Positions 18,004-26,965 of a stretch of 64,000 bases of DNA are shown here, in pieces. A program made the position numbers and the translations under genes. The stretch covers positions 186,001-250,000 of the forward strand of contig CBDFLD010000022.1 of assembly GCA_965249005.1 (NCBI GenBank), given 5' to 3'. This DNA is from CBDFLD01 sp965249005 (GTDB lineage: Bacteria; Acidobacteriota; UBA6911). Every line of letters begins with the position of its first letter. Position 1 is the first letter of the stretch. Under the pieces are notes generated by a model. That model ran no database searches and was not told the DNA's origin. It was given only the letters and a program-made list of their open reading frames with translations.

Positions 18004-19131
18004 ATGAAGCTCACGAGCCTCAATCTGAATCGGATTGACATTCCTTTTCACGTCTCGTTCAAGCATGCCTCGGCGGAGCGGAGCACGACCGAGAGTGTCT
18101 GGGTCGAGGCTTGCTCCAAAAACGGGGAGGTCGGGTTCGGCGAAGGCTGCCCTCGAAGCTACGTTACCGGAGAGGACATGGAGACCGTGCGCGACTTCTT
18201 CTTCCGCAACCGGTCTTCCGTGATCGACGAGGTCACGAACCTGGAGTCGGCCGTTGAGTGGATGAAGTGCCGCGAGGCAGAAATCGACAAAAATCCGGCC
18301 GCGTGGTGTGCGATCGAGCTCGCGCTTCTCGATCTTCTGAGCCGCGAGGAAGGCAACCCCGTCGAGAAATTTCTCCGGACCCCGGAGCTCGCGCGTGAGT
18401 TTCACTATACCGCCGTCATCGGGGACTCTGATCCAGAGGGCTTCACGGTGTTGTTGCGTCGATACCTGGATGCCGGCTTCACGGACTTCAAGGTCAAGCT
18501 CTCCGGGAATCTCGACCGGGATCGAGCCAAGATCGACTGCATCCGGGGCGCCAAAACGCGGCTTCGAGTTCGCGTGGATGCGAACAACCTCTGGGCGGAC
18601 CCGGGGGAGGCGGCCTCGTTTCTGGCGGCGCTCGACCACGGTTTCTTTGGTGTTGAGGAGCCGCTTGGCCCGAACCAGCACGAGGCGCTCTCGGCCCTAG
18701 CGGAGAGTACGGGCATCCCGATCATTCTCGATGAGAGCCTGCTCCGCGCCCCACAGATTCAGGCGCTCCCCGGTCCGGCAGAGCGCTGGATCATCAACCT
18801 GCGCGTCTCGAAGATGGGTGGCCTGATCCGTGCTCTCGAGGTGGTCGACGCGGCCCGGAGTCGTGGAATAGCAATCGTCGTCGGGGCACAGGTCGGCGAG
18901 ACGAGTCTGCTCACCCGCGCGGCACTCACGATCGCGAGCGCGTCAGGCGACCTTCTCGTCGGTCAAGAGGGGGCCTTCGGCTCACTTCTGCTCGAAACCG
19001 ATGTCTGCAGCCCATCCCTCATGTTCGGGGACGGCGGCATCCTCAGGCTCGGCGATGTGCGGTACGCACCTGGTTTTGGCCTCGACGTGCCTGCGGAGTT
19101 ACCCTTCCTTCACCCCATCGAGGACTCGTGA
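18004..19131 (+). CDS. enolase-superfamily epimerase/racemase
   Basis: The 375-residue protein has the capping domain and barrel of the muconate-lactonizing-enzyme subgroup. Catalytic residues are in place: the KxK pair K163/K165, metal ligands D192 (VDANN), E218 or E219 (VEEPL) and D243 (LDES), and the opposite-face lysine K270 (SKMGG). This two-lysine arrangement is shared by L-Ala-D/L-Glu epimerases, other dipeptide epimerases and N-succinylamino-acid racemases, and allows proton exchange on either face of an alpha carbon. It starts two bases after the stop of the hydroxylase/GH3 fusion. A substrate made by the GH3 domain, an N-acyl amino acid, would fit the racemase branch; this is an inference. 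Confidence 0.85.
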   Translation: MKLTSLNLNRIDIPFHVSFKHASAERSTTESVWVEACSKNGEVGFGEGCPRSYVTGEDMETVRDFFFRNRSSVIDEVTNLESAVEWMKCREAEIDKNPAAWCAIELALLDLLSREEGNPVEKFLRTPELAREFHYTAVIGDSDPEGFTVLLRRYLDAGFTDFKVKLSGNLDRDRAKIDCIRGAKTRLRVRVDANNLWADPGEAASFLAALDHGFFGVEEPLGPNQHEALSALAESTGIPIILDESLLRAPQIQALPGPAERWIINLRVSKMGGLIRALEVVDAARSRGIAIVVGAQVGETSLLTRAALTIASASGDLLVGQEGAFGSLLLETDVCSPSLMFGDGGILRLGDVRYAPGFGLDVPAELPFLHPIEDS

Positions 19132-19253
19132 TGAGATGGTCTCGCTGTCTGACGGGCTGGCCAAGCCCAGTCTGGTTCTCCAGAGAGACCGATGGGCAAG
19201 GATAGATGTTCGGTGACCCGAACCACAAGCTGGGGACTAAACTCACCGTCCCG

Positions 19254-19284
19254 TTGCAAAAAGGGTAGTGAAGCCAACTATAAT
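19254..19284 (+). promoter_or_regulatory. possible promoter for the large propeller-cytochrome gene
   Basis: A perfect TATAAT lies at 19279-19284. The best -35 partner, TTGCAA at 19254-19259, is 19 bases away, longer than ideal. It would give a leader of about 110 bases before the ATG at 19404. Confidence 0.35.
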
Positions 19285-19403
19285 GGGGCGACGGCGCCAG
19301 GATAAAAGTTCTGGCAACTGTAGCCCTCGGTTGCGGACGGCCGGTTGAGGATAGGGTGATCGTACGCAGGTGAGTCCAAAGAAAACTCCAAGGGAATGTT
19401 CGA

Positions 19404-22400
19404 ATGAGGTTGCCGAGTAGAATTGCATTGATGTGCTGTGTTATCCACATGACTCTTCCCATGGTCTGCGGTAACGGTTCCGCGAATCAGGACACGGTGG
19501 CGAAACGACGATCGGCCCGGGCGGTGTCACATCTGAAGATGTATCCGGGTCTGGAAGCGACTCTTTTTGCATCGGAGCCAATGATCGGGAGCCCAACGAA
19601 TCTCGATGTTGATCATCGAGGGCGTGTCTGGGTCTGCGACGTGATGAATTATCGCGGGCATGGAAGTAACAACCTGCGGCCGGAGGGAGATCGTATCCTG
19701 ATTCTTGAAGATACAGATGGGGATGGGGTAGCTGACCTGTCCAAGGTCTACTATCAGGGTCGCGATATCGACGCGGCCCTGGGGATTTGTGTCCTGGGCA
19801 ACCAGGTCATCGTTACCAGTGCCCCGAACGTGCTGGTTTTCACTGACGACGACGGCGACGACAAACCGGATCGGAAAGAGTATCTGTTTACCAAGACCGG
19901 CTTGATCCAGAACGATCACTCAACGCACTCGTTCGTTTTGGGTCCCGATGGCAAACTATACTGGAACATGGGGAACTGGGGGCTCTATGTCCGTGATCGT
20001 GAGGGAAACCTGGTGCGAGATCGGATGGGCCAACCCGTTTTTTCCAGGGATGCAACGAGATACGACCCAGAGTTTCGCGACAGACGGACTCCCTATCACG
20101 GTGGAATGGTGTTTCGTTGCAATCGTGATGGCAGCGAGTTCGAGGTTCTAGGTCACAATTTTCGCAACAACTATGAAGTCACCGTGGATTCCTTCGGAAC
20201 GTTGTGGCAGTCCGATAACGACGACGACGGAAACTTCGGTTGCCGCATCAATTACGTCATGGAATTTGGAAACTTCGGGTATCGTGACGAGCGCACCGGT
20301 GCTTCATGGTGGATTTCTCGCATAGGCCAGAACGAAGAAACTACCAAGCGTCACTGGCATCAAAACGACCCGGGAGTCGTTCCCAACTTCATCATCACAG
20401 GCGCGGGTTCACCGACAGGGATGACGGTGTACGAGGGCAGGTTACTCCCAGAAGCGTTCTGGGACCAGGTCGTTCACTGCGACGCGGGACCGGGCGTGGT
20501 TTGGGCTGCGACCGCCGAGCCGGAAGGAGCTGGCTACACCGGATCGTTGGTCCACATACTCAAGGAAGACAAAGACAAGTGGGTCCGTCCCGCCGACGTC
20601 GCGGTGGCGCCGGATGGATCCCTGTTCGTGACGGACTGGTATGACCCGGTTGTCGGCTGGAACCGGCAGCTGGATGTCGAACGAGGCCGTATATTCCGAG
20701 TTGCTCCGAAGGGACATCGTTACGGAATCCCCGAGTTCGATTTCGACACGCCACAGGGTGCGGTCGTCGCCCTGAAGAGTCCGAACTACGCGGCGCGCTC
20801 CATGGCGTGGCATGTTTTGCACCAGTGGCAAGCAAAGGCGGAGCCGGCCTTGGTTGAGCTCTTCAGGACCGGGAATCTGCGCCATAGGGCGCGGGCGTTA
20901 TGGCTGCTCAGCAAGATACGCGGTAGAGGCACGGGGCATGTTCAGAATGCGATCCGTGATCATGATGCCGATATCCGCATCGTCGGTTTGCGCGCGGCGC
21001 GTCAGGCCGGGATCGACATCCTTCCCTTCGTTCGCGAGTTAGTGGTGGATACTTCCAGACGCGTGCTTCGTGAATGTGCGATTGCGCTCCGGCACAGCGA
21101 GGCGCCGGATGCGCCGGGGTTGTGGGCGGATCTGGCGATGCGACACGACGGTGACGATCGTTGGTACCTGGAAGCGCTCGGAATTGGTGCGGATGGTCGG
21201 TGGGACGACTATCTCGACGCGTGGCTCCAAAAAGTCGGCTTCAGGAGGACGAGGGGAGACAGAGACATTATCTGGCGCTCGAGGAGCAAGCGCACTCCAC
21301 CTCTACTGACCGAGGTTATCCATAGCGCCGAGGTGGATCTGGAAGGTACCAGGCGCTACCTGCGGGCGATGGATTTTCAGGACGAATCTAGAAAGAAAAC
21401 CGAGAGTCTGCGACGGCTCGCTTTTGACATTCCGGAATTGGACAACCCAAAGTCAGCCTTTGTGGCCGCGGAGGCTCTCATTCGATTGGACACCATGAAC
21501 CTGGATTCCAAGCCTGGAGCGCGCGAGCGGATCGAGGAAGTCCTGAAACACATCGAAGGCACTGAGACATTCGCAAAGCTAGTCCAGCGCTACGGGTTGC
21601 GCCAGTACTACCCGGGGTTGATGGCAGTGGCGGTTGAAAACAAGGACAATCCTATCGGCATCGCTGCGATCCAAACGCTCCTGAGTGCCTCGGCCGACGA
21701 GGTCATCGAGGAAGTCTTGAAGGGACAGGTGGTCGAGTCGGCTGTTGCCGCTGTGGATGTGCTCGGCAGCAGTTTGGACCAGCGAGCCTATCAGTTTCTG
21801 AGCGGCGCCGTCGTGGACGGCGAGCTGACCTGGAGAGTCCGGGAACAGGCGCTGAGGGCGCTCGCACGCACCGGAGGGGGCGTTCGGGTATTGATCGAGT
21901 TGGCCAAGGCGAATCGATTTCCCGAGGAGTTGCGTGAGTCCGCCGGGGTTGCGCTGACTCGGTCCATGCATGTTCGGAATCGAACGGAAGCGGGCAGGTT
22001 CTTTCCTTTACAGCCAATGAAGAACCAACAAAGCCTGCCTCAGATGACCGAGTTGCTGGTGCACGTCGGGGATCCGGAGCGCGGGCAAGCCGTTTTTCGT
22101 AGTGCGACCTGCGATAAGTGCCACATTGTCGAGGAGGAGGGAACGGATTTCGGACCCAACCTTTCCGAGATCGGCGGCAAACTGTCCAAGGCGGGGTTGT
22201 ACGAGTCGATCCTCGATCCGAGCGGTGGGATATCCCCGAGCTATAAACTCTATCAGTTCACTCTGCGGGGCGAGGAGATATCCGGTTTCATCATCGACGA
22301 ATCGAACGACACGGTGACGCTCCGGATGGAGAAAGGAATCGTGTCGGAGTTCAAGAAGTCTGATCTGAGCGACCGATATGAATCCCCGCTCTCGGCGATG

Positions 22401-22475
22401 CCTTCAGACCTGCATCAGGAGATGAGTCGCGAGGAGCTTGTGGATCTGGTCGAGTACCTAACGACCCTAAAATAG
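19404..22475 (+). CDS. membrane-bound-dehydrogenase-type propeller with HEAT-like and cytochrome c domains
   Basis: The 1023-residue protein starts with a signal peptide. Residues 45-440 form a six-bladed propeller of the putative membrane-bound dehydrogenase group, with LFASEPMIGSPTNLDVD, GRVWVCDVMNY, EDTDGDGVAD and FVTDWYDPVVGW. Residues 450-850 are helical HEAT-like repeats, and residues 895-1023 are a cytochrome c domain with one heme site CDKCH near 903. The family is abundant in Planctomycetota, Verrucomicrobiota and some Acidobacteriota. It is thought to oxidise sugars or related compounds outside the cytoplasm and pass electrons to its own heme, though biochemical proof is scarce. The propeller has Ca-binding-like DTDGDGVAD and TDDDGDDKPD loops. 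Length and domain order are complete. Confidence 0.85.
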   Translation: MRLPSRIALMCCVIHMTLPMVCGNGSANQDTVAKRRSARAVSHLKMYPGLEATLFASEPMIGSPTNLDVDHRGRVWVCDVMNYRGHGSNNLRPEGDRILILEDTDGDGVADLSKVYYQGRDIDAALGICVLGNQVIVTSAPNVLVFTDDDGDDKPDRKEYLFTKTGLIQNDHSTHSFVLGPDGKLYWNMGNWGLYVRDREGNLVRDRMGQPVFSRDATRYDPEFRDRRTPYHGGMVFRCNRDGSEFEVLGHNFRNNYEVTVDSFGTLWQSDNDDDGNFGCRINYVMEFGNFGYRDERTGASWWISRIGQNEETTKRHWHQNDPGVVPNFIITGAGSPTGMTVYEGRLLPEAFWDQVVHCDAGPGVVWAATAEPEGAGYTGSLVHILKEDKDKWVRPADVAVAPDGSLFVTDWYDPVVGWNRQLDVERGRIFRVAPKGHRYGIPEFDFDTPQGAVVALKSPNYAARSMAWHVLHQWQAKAEPALVELFRTGNLRHRARALWLLSKIRGRGTGHVQNAIRDHDADIRIVGLRAARQAGIDILPFVRELVVDTSRRVLRECAIALRHSEAPDAPGLWADLAMRHDGDDRWYLEALGIGADGRWDDYLDAWLQKVGFRRTRGDRDIIWRSRSKRTPPLLTEVIHSAEVDLEGTRRYLRAMDFQDESRKKTESLRRLAFDIPELDNPKSAFVAAEALIRLDTMNLDSKPGARERIEEVLKHIEGTETFAKLVQRYGLRQYYPGLMAVAVENKDNPIGIAAIQTLLSASADEVIEEVLKGQVVESAVAAVDVLGSSLDQRAYQFLSGAVVDGELTWRVREQALRALARTGGGVRVLIELAKANRFPEELRESAGVALTRSMHVRNRTEAGRFFPLQPMKNQQSLPQMTELLVHVGDPERGQAVFRSATCDKCHIVEEEGTDFGPNLSEIGGKLSKAGLYESILDPSGGISPSYKLYQFTLRGEEISGFIIDESNDTVTLRMEKGIVSEFKKSDLSDRYESPLSAMPSDLHQEMSREELVDLVEYLTTLK

Positions 22476-22545
22476 AGCTTCAGGAAAAACGTCGGCGGAT
22501 TGCAATAGGCGCCGGCCAGTGGAGGTTATTCGTGGAGACCAAACG

Positions 22546-22821
22546 ATGATCGAAGTCCGGCGAACGAAGGGAACGGATCCCTTGGAGTTTGAAGTAACCG
22601 TGTCCGAGGGAGTTGGTCAAACGCGTCATCGGGTAACCTTGAGCGAGAAGCTCTTCCAGAAGATAGCCGGTAGTTCAGGTAGTCCGGAAGCATGTGTGAA
22701 GAGCGTATTTGCGTTCTTGCTCGAAAGAGAGCCCAAGGAGTCGATTCTCTCAAGTTTTGACGTGAGTGTGGTCTCGACGTACTTTCCGAATTTCGAGCGA
22801 GAGATCGGCCGTTACCAGTAA
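22546..22821 (+). CDS. small protein of unknown function
   Basis: A 91-residue soluble protein. The ATG at 22546 is preferred over an upstream in-frame start at 22519 because a GGAGA precedes it at suitable distance. It contains a beta-rich first half (FEVTVSEGVGQTRHRVTL) and a helical second half ending in a tyrosine-rich tail. No family is recognised. It follows the large propeller-cytochrome gene by 70 bases on the same strand and may be co-transcribed. Confidence 0.6.
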   Translation: MIEVRRTKGTDPLEFEVTVSEGVGQTRHRVTLSEKLFQKIAGSSGSPEACVKSVFAFLLEREPKESILSSFDVSVVSTYFPNFEREIGRYQ

Positions 22822-22894
22822 GGATCGCGAAACGGCACAAAGGAGGTCCGTGTGCCGCCCAAACGGGTTCCTCAACATCGCCGACCGTTGGTCG

Positions 22895-23044
22895 CTACGT
22901 CGCGTGCAACCAGGGACACCGGAAAAAGCGTGAATGACATTGCATGCATCGGTAGGGGAGAAAGCCGATGTACTTGAGGGCACGCTCAAAACGGCCTTGC
23001 CTGCGGGACCGTCGAAGGTCGTCCGAATGACACTGGGGGCATGC
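22895..23044 (-). CDS. small zinc-ribbon protein
   Basis: A 49-residue protein starting MACPQCHSDD. It has two CxxC pairs, CPQC near residue 3 and CMQC near residue 33, separated by a basic stretch with RRSRRQG and FLPYR. This is the pattern of a single rubredoxin-like zinc ribbon. An upstream in-frame start at 23095 is possible but adds an unstructured tail. It lies downstream of the two glycosyltransferase genes on the same strand, about 150 bases away. Role unknown. Confidence 0.55.
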   Translation of the reverse strand, partial: ACPQCHSDDLRRSRRQGRFERALKYIGFLPYRCMQCHSRFFRCPWLHAT

Positions 23045-23194
23045 CATTCGAGACTTGAGGGATCTCGAACGAAACAAGATACGAACAGAAGGCAATGTTT
23101 GCCTCGCGCTTGCTTGTGCAATCGAACGACGCCCCCGTGTGAATATAGCACTTCGAGGGTGTTGGAAACAATGGCACTGCGGCGTGGTAATCGC

Positions 23195-23869
23195 CTATTC
23201 GTACCATCGAGACAATCGAGAGGGAGACACCCCCAGCAGGTAGCATACAACAATGACTTGGTTCACAAGCGTGGTTCTTAGAATTCCAAGCCTGTTCCAG
23301 CGCTGCCCGGAGGTAGTCACAGCAGCTGGAACGATCACGATCCGTCCCCGTTGGCGGAGTCGGAGGACAAGCTCGAAGTCCTCCATGATAGACATGTTCT
23401 TGAATCCCTCCAGTGCGCGAAACTGCGCCGCCCTCATGAAAAGAGCCTGATCTCCATAGGGCATCTGAAAGTGGCGGGCGCGCCAGTTTGCCGTCTGCTC
23501 AATGATCCGTAGTCCCGGTTGTCGCGCGTCGATTCCAAGTTCGAACGCTCCGGCTACGATTCCGGGCTTGGATAAAGCTCCCGCAATAGTTTGCTCGAAG
23601 TCCGATGGTAGCTGCGTGTCGGCATGCAAGAACAAGAGAATCTCGCCACTGGCTGCATATGCCCCCGCATTCATCTGCCCGGCCCTTCCTCTCGGAGCAG
23701 TTAGAATCCGAGCCCCGAAACTCTCGGCCACATGCAACGACTCGTCCTGGCTTCCTCCATCAACGACAATCAGGTCGACCCGCGGGCCAGTCTGGGCGCT
23801 GGATAAAGCCCGTGCCAGGAGCCGAGACTCATTGAAGACCGGTACGATGATGGAGAGGAGCGGTTTCAT
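23195..23869 (-). CDS. TIGR04283-type family 2 glycosyltransferase
   Basis: A 224-residue GT-A glycosyltransferase: LSIIVPVFNES at the start, DLIVVDGGSQD, the RGRAGQMNAGA motif typical of this group, LFLHADTQLP as the metal-binding DxD equivalent, and MEDFELVLRLR. It matches the TIGR04283 model of glycosyltransferases found beside radical-SAM/selenodomain proteins and in arsenosugar gene clusters. Its start overlaps the end of the upstream gene by 41 bases, so the two are co-translated. The acceptor is unknown; no radical-SAM gene or arsenite methyltransferase is present in the window. Confidence 0.82.
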   Translation of the reverse strand: MKPLLSIIVPVFNESRLLARALSSAQTGPRVDLIVVDGGSQDESLHVAESFGARILTAPRGRAGQMNAGAYAASGEILLFLHADTQLPSDFEQTIAGALSKPGIVAGAFELGIDARQPGLRIIEQTANWRARHFQMPYGDQALFMRAAQFRALEGFKNMSIMEDFELVLRLRQRGRIVIVPAAVTTSGQRWNRLGILRTTLVNQVIVVCYLLGVSPSRLSRWYE

Positions 23870-25199
23870 TCGTTGTCACTTTCGATCGCTCGCGATCCCA
23901 GAGAGGAATGTCTTCAGGGCGATCCACGTCGCCAAGCTCAGGCAAAAGGAAACAGGACAATCCCAATACCCTCGATTGTTTCAACGTGCTTTCGAGGACC
24001 TTGTGGGTTCCCCATTCGATATCTCGGAAGAGTTCGGGCACGGAACGCGCGAGCCCAATCAAGTAATAACCCCCGTCCCGCGCCGGTCCGATAGCCACAT
24101 CGTGAGTTTCCAGCCTCTCGATTGCCTGCCGTACCAAATCCGCCGTCAGTCCCGGGCAATCCGTGCCGATCACGATCACGCGTCTCGTTCCCTTATCAAG
24201 TGCGCTCTTTACCGCTCGGGAGATTCGGGCTCCAAGCTCCCCGGAACCTTGTGGCGTGAAAGAAAAATTGCGTCCAAGCCAAGACTGCATCTGATCGAGA
24301 TCGCCTCCATCGAAGCGTACTTCTATGGAAATTGATTCAGAGGCTCGTAGCTGCTGCAGTCGAGTGAGTGTATGCTCCGCCATCATGCGATGCAGTTGGG
24401 CGGCTCCCTCGGGGCCCAACACCGGAATGAGTCGGGTCTTGGTGGTCCCTGGACTGGGATAGCGGGTGAAGAGGATCACTCGGTCTTGGTACGGCTCGAG
24501 CGAGCTAGGGAGTAGCCCTGCTGCAGCCCGGAGAATCGTCCAGAGTATCTTCGTGCCCGCGTAGACAACACCCTTCACCGTGCCGGAGATCTTCGAGTGC
24601 CCGATTCTCTTTCGATAACTCACCGGCACTTCGATCACTCGAAAACCGGCACGCGTCGCCTTGATCTGCATCTCCACCATCCAGCCGTAGTTTCGATCAC
24701 ACATTCCGAGCTGTCGCAGGGTCTCCGCGCGAACAGCACGAAACGGTCCAAGGTCGGTGTATCGGGCTTTCCAGAATAAACGAATGAGTCGACAAGCCAG
24801 CCAGTTTCCAAAGAGAGCTTGGGGAGTGAGTGCGCCCCGCTCACGATTGCCGGCGACTCGCGAGCCGGAAGCCAGATCGGCCTGGCCGCTGGCGATGGGA
24901 TCGACAAGAAGCCGCATCTCCTCGGGATGGTCGCTGAAGTCTCCATCGAGAAAAACCACCACATCCGGGGCATTCACGGCTGCAATTCCTGCAAGACATG
25001 CGGAGCCGTAGCCCTTCCGGGATTCACTCACCACAATCACTCCGCGTGAGCGGGCCACCTCGGCGGTTCGGTCTGATGAGCCGTTGTCGGCAACGACGAT
25101 CTCGTCAACCCAGCCAGGGATGGCATCGATCACTCGCGCGATGGATGCTTCCTCGTTGACGGCGGGTATGACAACGGAGATTCTGTGTTTCTTTCGCAT
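23829..25199 (-). CDS. GT2 glycosyltransferase fused to TIGR04282/DUF2064 domain
   Basis: The 456-residue product (ATG at 25199) joins two nucleotide-sugar-binding domains. Residues 5-235 are a dolichyl-phosphate-mannose-synthase-like GT2 domain (ISVVIPAVNEE, EIVVADNGSSD, VVFLDGDFSDHPEEM, and a basic SYRKRIGHSKISGT). Residues 240-440 are TIGR04282/DUF2064 (LFTRYPSPGTTKTRLIPVLG, VIGTDCPGLT, GPARDGGYYLIGL). The two are usually separate genes next to TIGR04283. A longer frame reaching 25265 exists but lacks a convincing start. The cluster is divergent from the MerA-like oxidoreductase operon. A role in glycosylating an unusual small molecule, arsenosugar-like or lipid-linked, is inferred from the family context only. 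Confidence 0.82.
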   Translation of the reverse strand: MRKKHRISVVIPAVNEEASIARVIDAIPGWVDEIVVADNGSSDRTAEVARSRGVIVVSESRKGYGSACLAGIAAVNAPDVVVFLDGDFSDHPEEMRLLVDPIASGQADLASGSRVAGNRERGALTPQALFGNWLACRLIRLFWKARYTDLGPFRAVRAETLRQLGMCDRNYGWMVEMQIKATRAGFRVIEVPVSYRKRIGHSKISGTVKGVVYAGTKILWTILRAAAGLLPSSLEPYQDRVILFTRYPSPGTTKTRLIPVLGPEGAAQLHRMMAEHTLTRLQQLRASESISIEVRFDGGDLDQMQSWLGRNFSFTPQGSGELGARISRAVKSALDKGTRRVIVIGTDCPGLTADLVRQAIERLETHDVAIGPARDGGYYLIGLARSVPELFRDIEWGTHKVLESTLKQSRVLGLSCFLLPELGDVDRPEDIPLWDRERSKVTTNETAPLHHRTGLQ

Positions 25200-25464
25200 G
25201 TATATTTGGCAACCGGAGACACTCGAAGCCAGATTCAAAACCGCCCTGAATGCCGCCTCGGGCACTCTCGGGAGAACGAAAACTCATTCACAGTCGCTAT
25301 CTCCATACTCCAAACCTCGAAAAAATGTAAGAATTCCATGGAATATCTTGGCTATTCCTGTGTTTGAGCTTGGTGGTTGCCGCACTTATCGGGAACCCCT
25401 AGAATTCAGAGTATCGCATTTCGGGCTTCCCGTGAGCCAACCTGCGCGCAAGAGGCGATTGGAA

Positions 25465-26952
25465 ATGGTAGAGAAAGCCGATAGCTCACAGACAATTCTT
25501 ACAGACAGGAAAGCGAAGTACAACGTCGTGGTTATCGGGGCGGGAACCGCCGGCCTGGTCACGGCGGCCGGGACTTCGGCGCTCGGCGGGCGTGTGGCGC
25601 TTATCGAACGCAACAAGATGGGAGGAGATTGCCTCAACTACGGCTGCGTTCCAAGCAAGGCTCTGATCGCATCCGCTCGGGCGATTCACACGATTCGCCG
25701 GGCGGAGGACTTTGGTTTGCGCAAGGTCGAGCCCGAGTTCGATTTTCGCGATGTGTTCGAGCGCATGCGGGCACGGCGCGCCGCGATTGCACCCCATGAT
25801 TCCCAGGAGAGATTCGAATCCTTGGGTGTAGAGGTGTTTCGGGGAAACGCCCGTTTCCTTTCTCCGTCCGAGGTCGAGGTCGGCGGTCGAGTGCTGCGTT
25901 CGAAGAATTTTGTGATTGCGTCGGGAAGTCGAGCTGGAATCCCAGGAATTCCCGGTTTGGAGAAAGTGCCGTATCTTACCAACGAAACCGTTTTCGACGA
26001 GCTGAACCTGCGGCCCGAGTCCTTGATCGTTATTGGCGGCGGACCGATCGGCTGCGAGCTGAGCCAGGTCTTTCAGCGGCTCGGCGTCAGCGTGACCTTG
26101 CTGGAAATCGGACCACAGATTCTAATCAAGGAGGACCCGGACGTTGCGGGCTTCGTGGAGCAACGTTTGAGGAAGGAAGGAGTCCGTATCGTCTACTGCA
26201 GTGACATCGTGTCTGTCGATCAAAGGGAGGACGGAGTCCTTGCGAAAGTGGTCCGTCGCTTACCAACGGGTGGCAGTCCCGAGACGATCACTGCCAGCGC
26301 CGTTCTGGTTGCAGCCGGCCGCGTTCCAAATGTCGAGCAACTGAATTTGGATGCCGCGGGTGTGCGATACAATCGTCGCGGTATCGAGGTGAACGACTAC
26401 CTGCAAACGAGCCAGCGCCATATTTACGCCGCGGGGGACATCGTCGGGCCCTACCAGTTTACCCACACCGCAGACTTTCAGGCGAGATTGGTCATTCGGA
26501 ACATCCTGATTCCAGTCGTGAAATCCAGAATGGACTATTCGGTTGTACCGTGGTCGACCTACGTCGATCCGGAGGTGGCGCACGTGGGACTGAACGAAAC
26601 CGAGGCTGAGAAACGGCCGGTACCTTACGATCTATATGCAGAAAAGATGAGTTCCATCGATCGTGCCGTGGTGTCGAATGAGGATGACGGTTTCGTCAAG
26701 ATCTTGACCCGGAAAGGTGGGGACCGGATCCTGGGTGCCACCATTGTTGGGGTTCACGCGGGTGACCTGATCCACGAGTTCGTACTCGCAATGAAGTACA
26801 ATATCGGGCTCAGTAAGATTGCTGCGACAATCCACGCTTATCCCACCCTGGCGGAGGTGGCACGGAAGCTTGGAGATCAATATCAACGCACCCGTCTGAC
26901 CCCCCTTGCGAAGAAGATCTTTGCCTGGCGGTATCGCCGAGCTCGACGCTAG
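25465..26952 (+). CDS. FAD-dependent pyridine nucleotide-disulfide oxidoreductase, MerA-like
   Basis: The ATG at 25465, preceded by AGAGG, gives 495 residues. The FAD-binding GAGTAG is at 25-30 and the redox-active CLNYGC pair at C56/C61 within GGDCLNYGCVPSKAL. A second Rossmann motif GGGPIGCE serves NAD(P)H, and YAAGDI closes the FAD site. The C-terminal dimer domain has the HAYPTLAEV motif with the His of the His-Glu pair. It resembles mercuric reductase but lacks the N-terminal HMA domain and the C-terminal vicinal cysteines needed to bind Hg(II), so mercury reduction is unlikely. It heads an operon with TVP38 and DUF547 genes. Confidence 0.85.
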   Translation: MVEKADSSQTILTDRKAKYNVVVIGAGTAGLVTAAGTSALGGRVALIERNKMGGDCLNYGCVPSKALIASARAIHTIRRAEDFGLRKVEPEFDFRDVFERMRARRAAIAPHDSQERFESLGVEVFRGNARFLSPSEVEVGGRVLRSKNFVIASGSRAGIPGIPGLEKVPYLTNETVFDELNLRPESLIVIGGGPIGCELSQVFQRLGVSVTLLEIGPQILIKEDPDVAGFVEQRLRKEGVRIVYCSDIVSVDQREDGVLAKVVRRLPTGGSPETITASAVLVAAGRVPNVEQLNLDAAGVRYNRRGIEVNDYLQTSQRHIYAAGDIVGPYQFTHTADFQARLVIRNILIPVVKSRMDYSVVPWSTYVDPEVAHVGLNETEAEKRPVPYDLYAEKMSSIDRAVVSNEDDGFVKILTRKGGDRILGATIVGVHAGDLIHEFVLAMKYNIGLSKIAATIHAYPTLAEVARKLGDQYQRTRLTPLAKKIFAWRYRRARR

Positions 26953-26965
26953 AAGGAAGACATGG

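Noticed and set aside
25465..26952. Mercury-resistance gene merA
   Set aside because: The core redox pair is present, but the HMA domain and C-terminal cysteine pair are absent and no mer genes are nearby.
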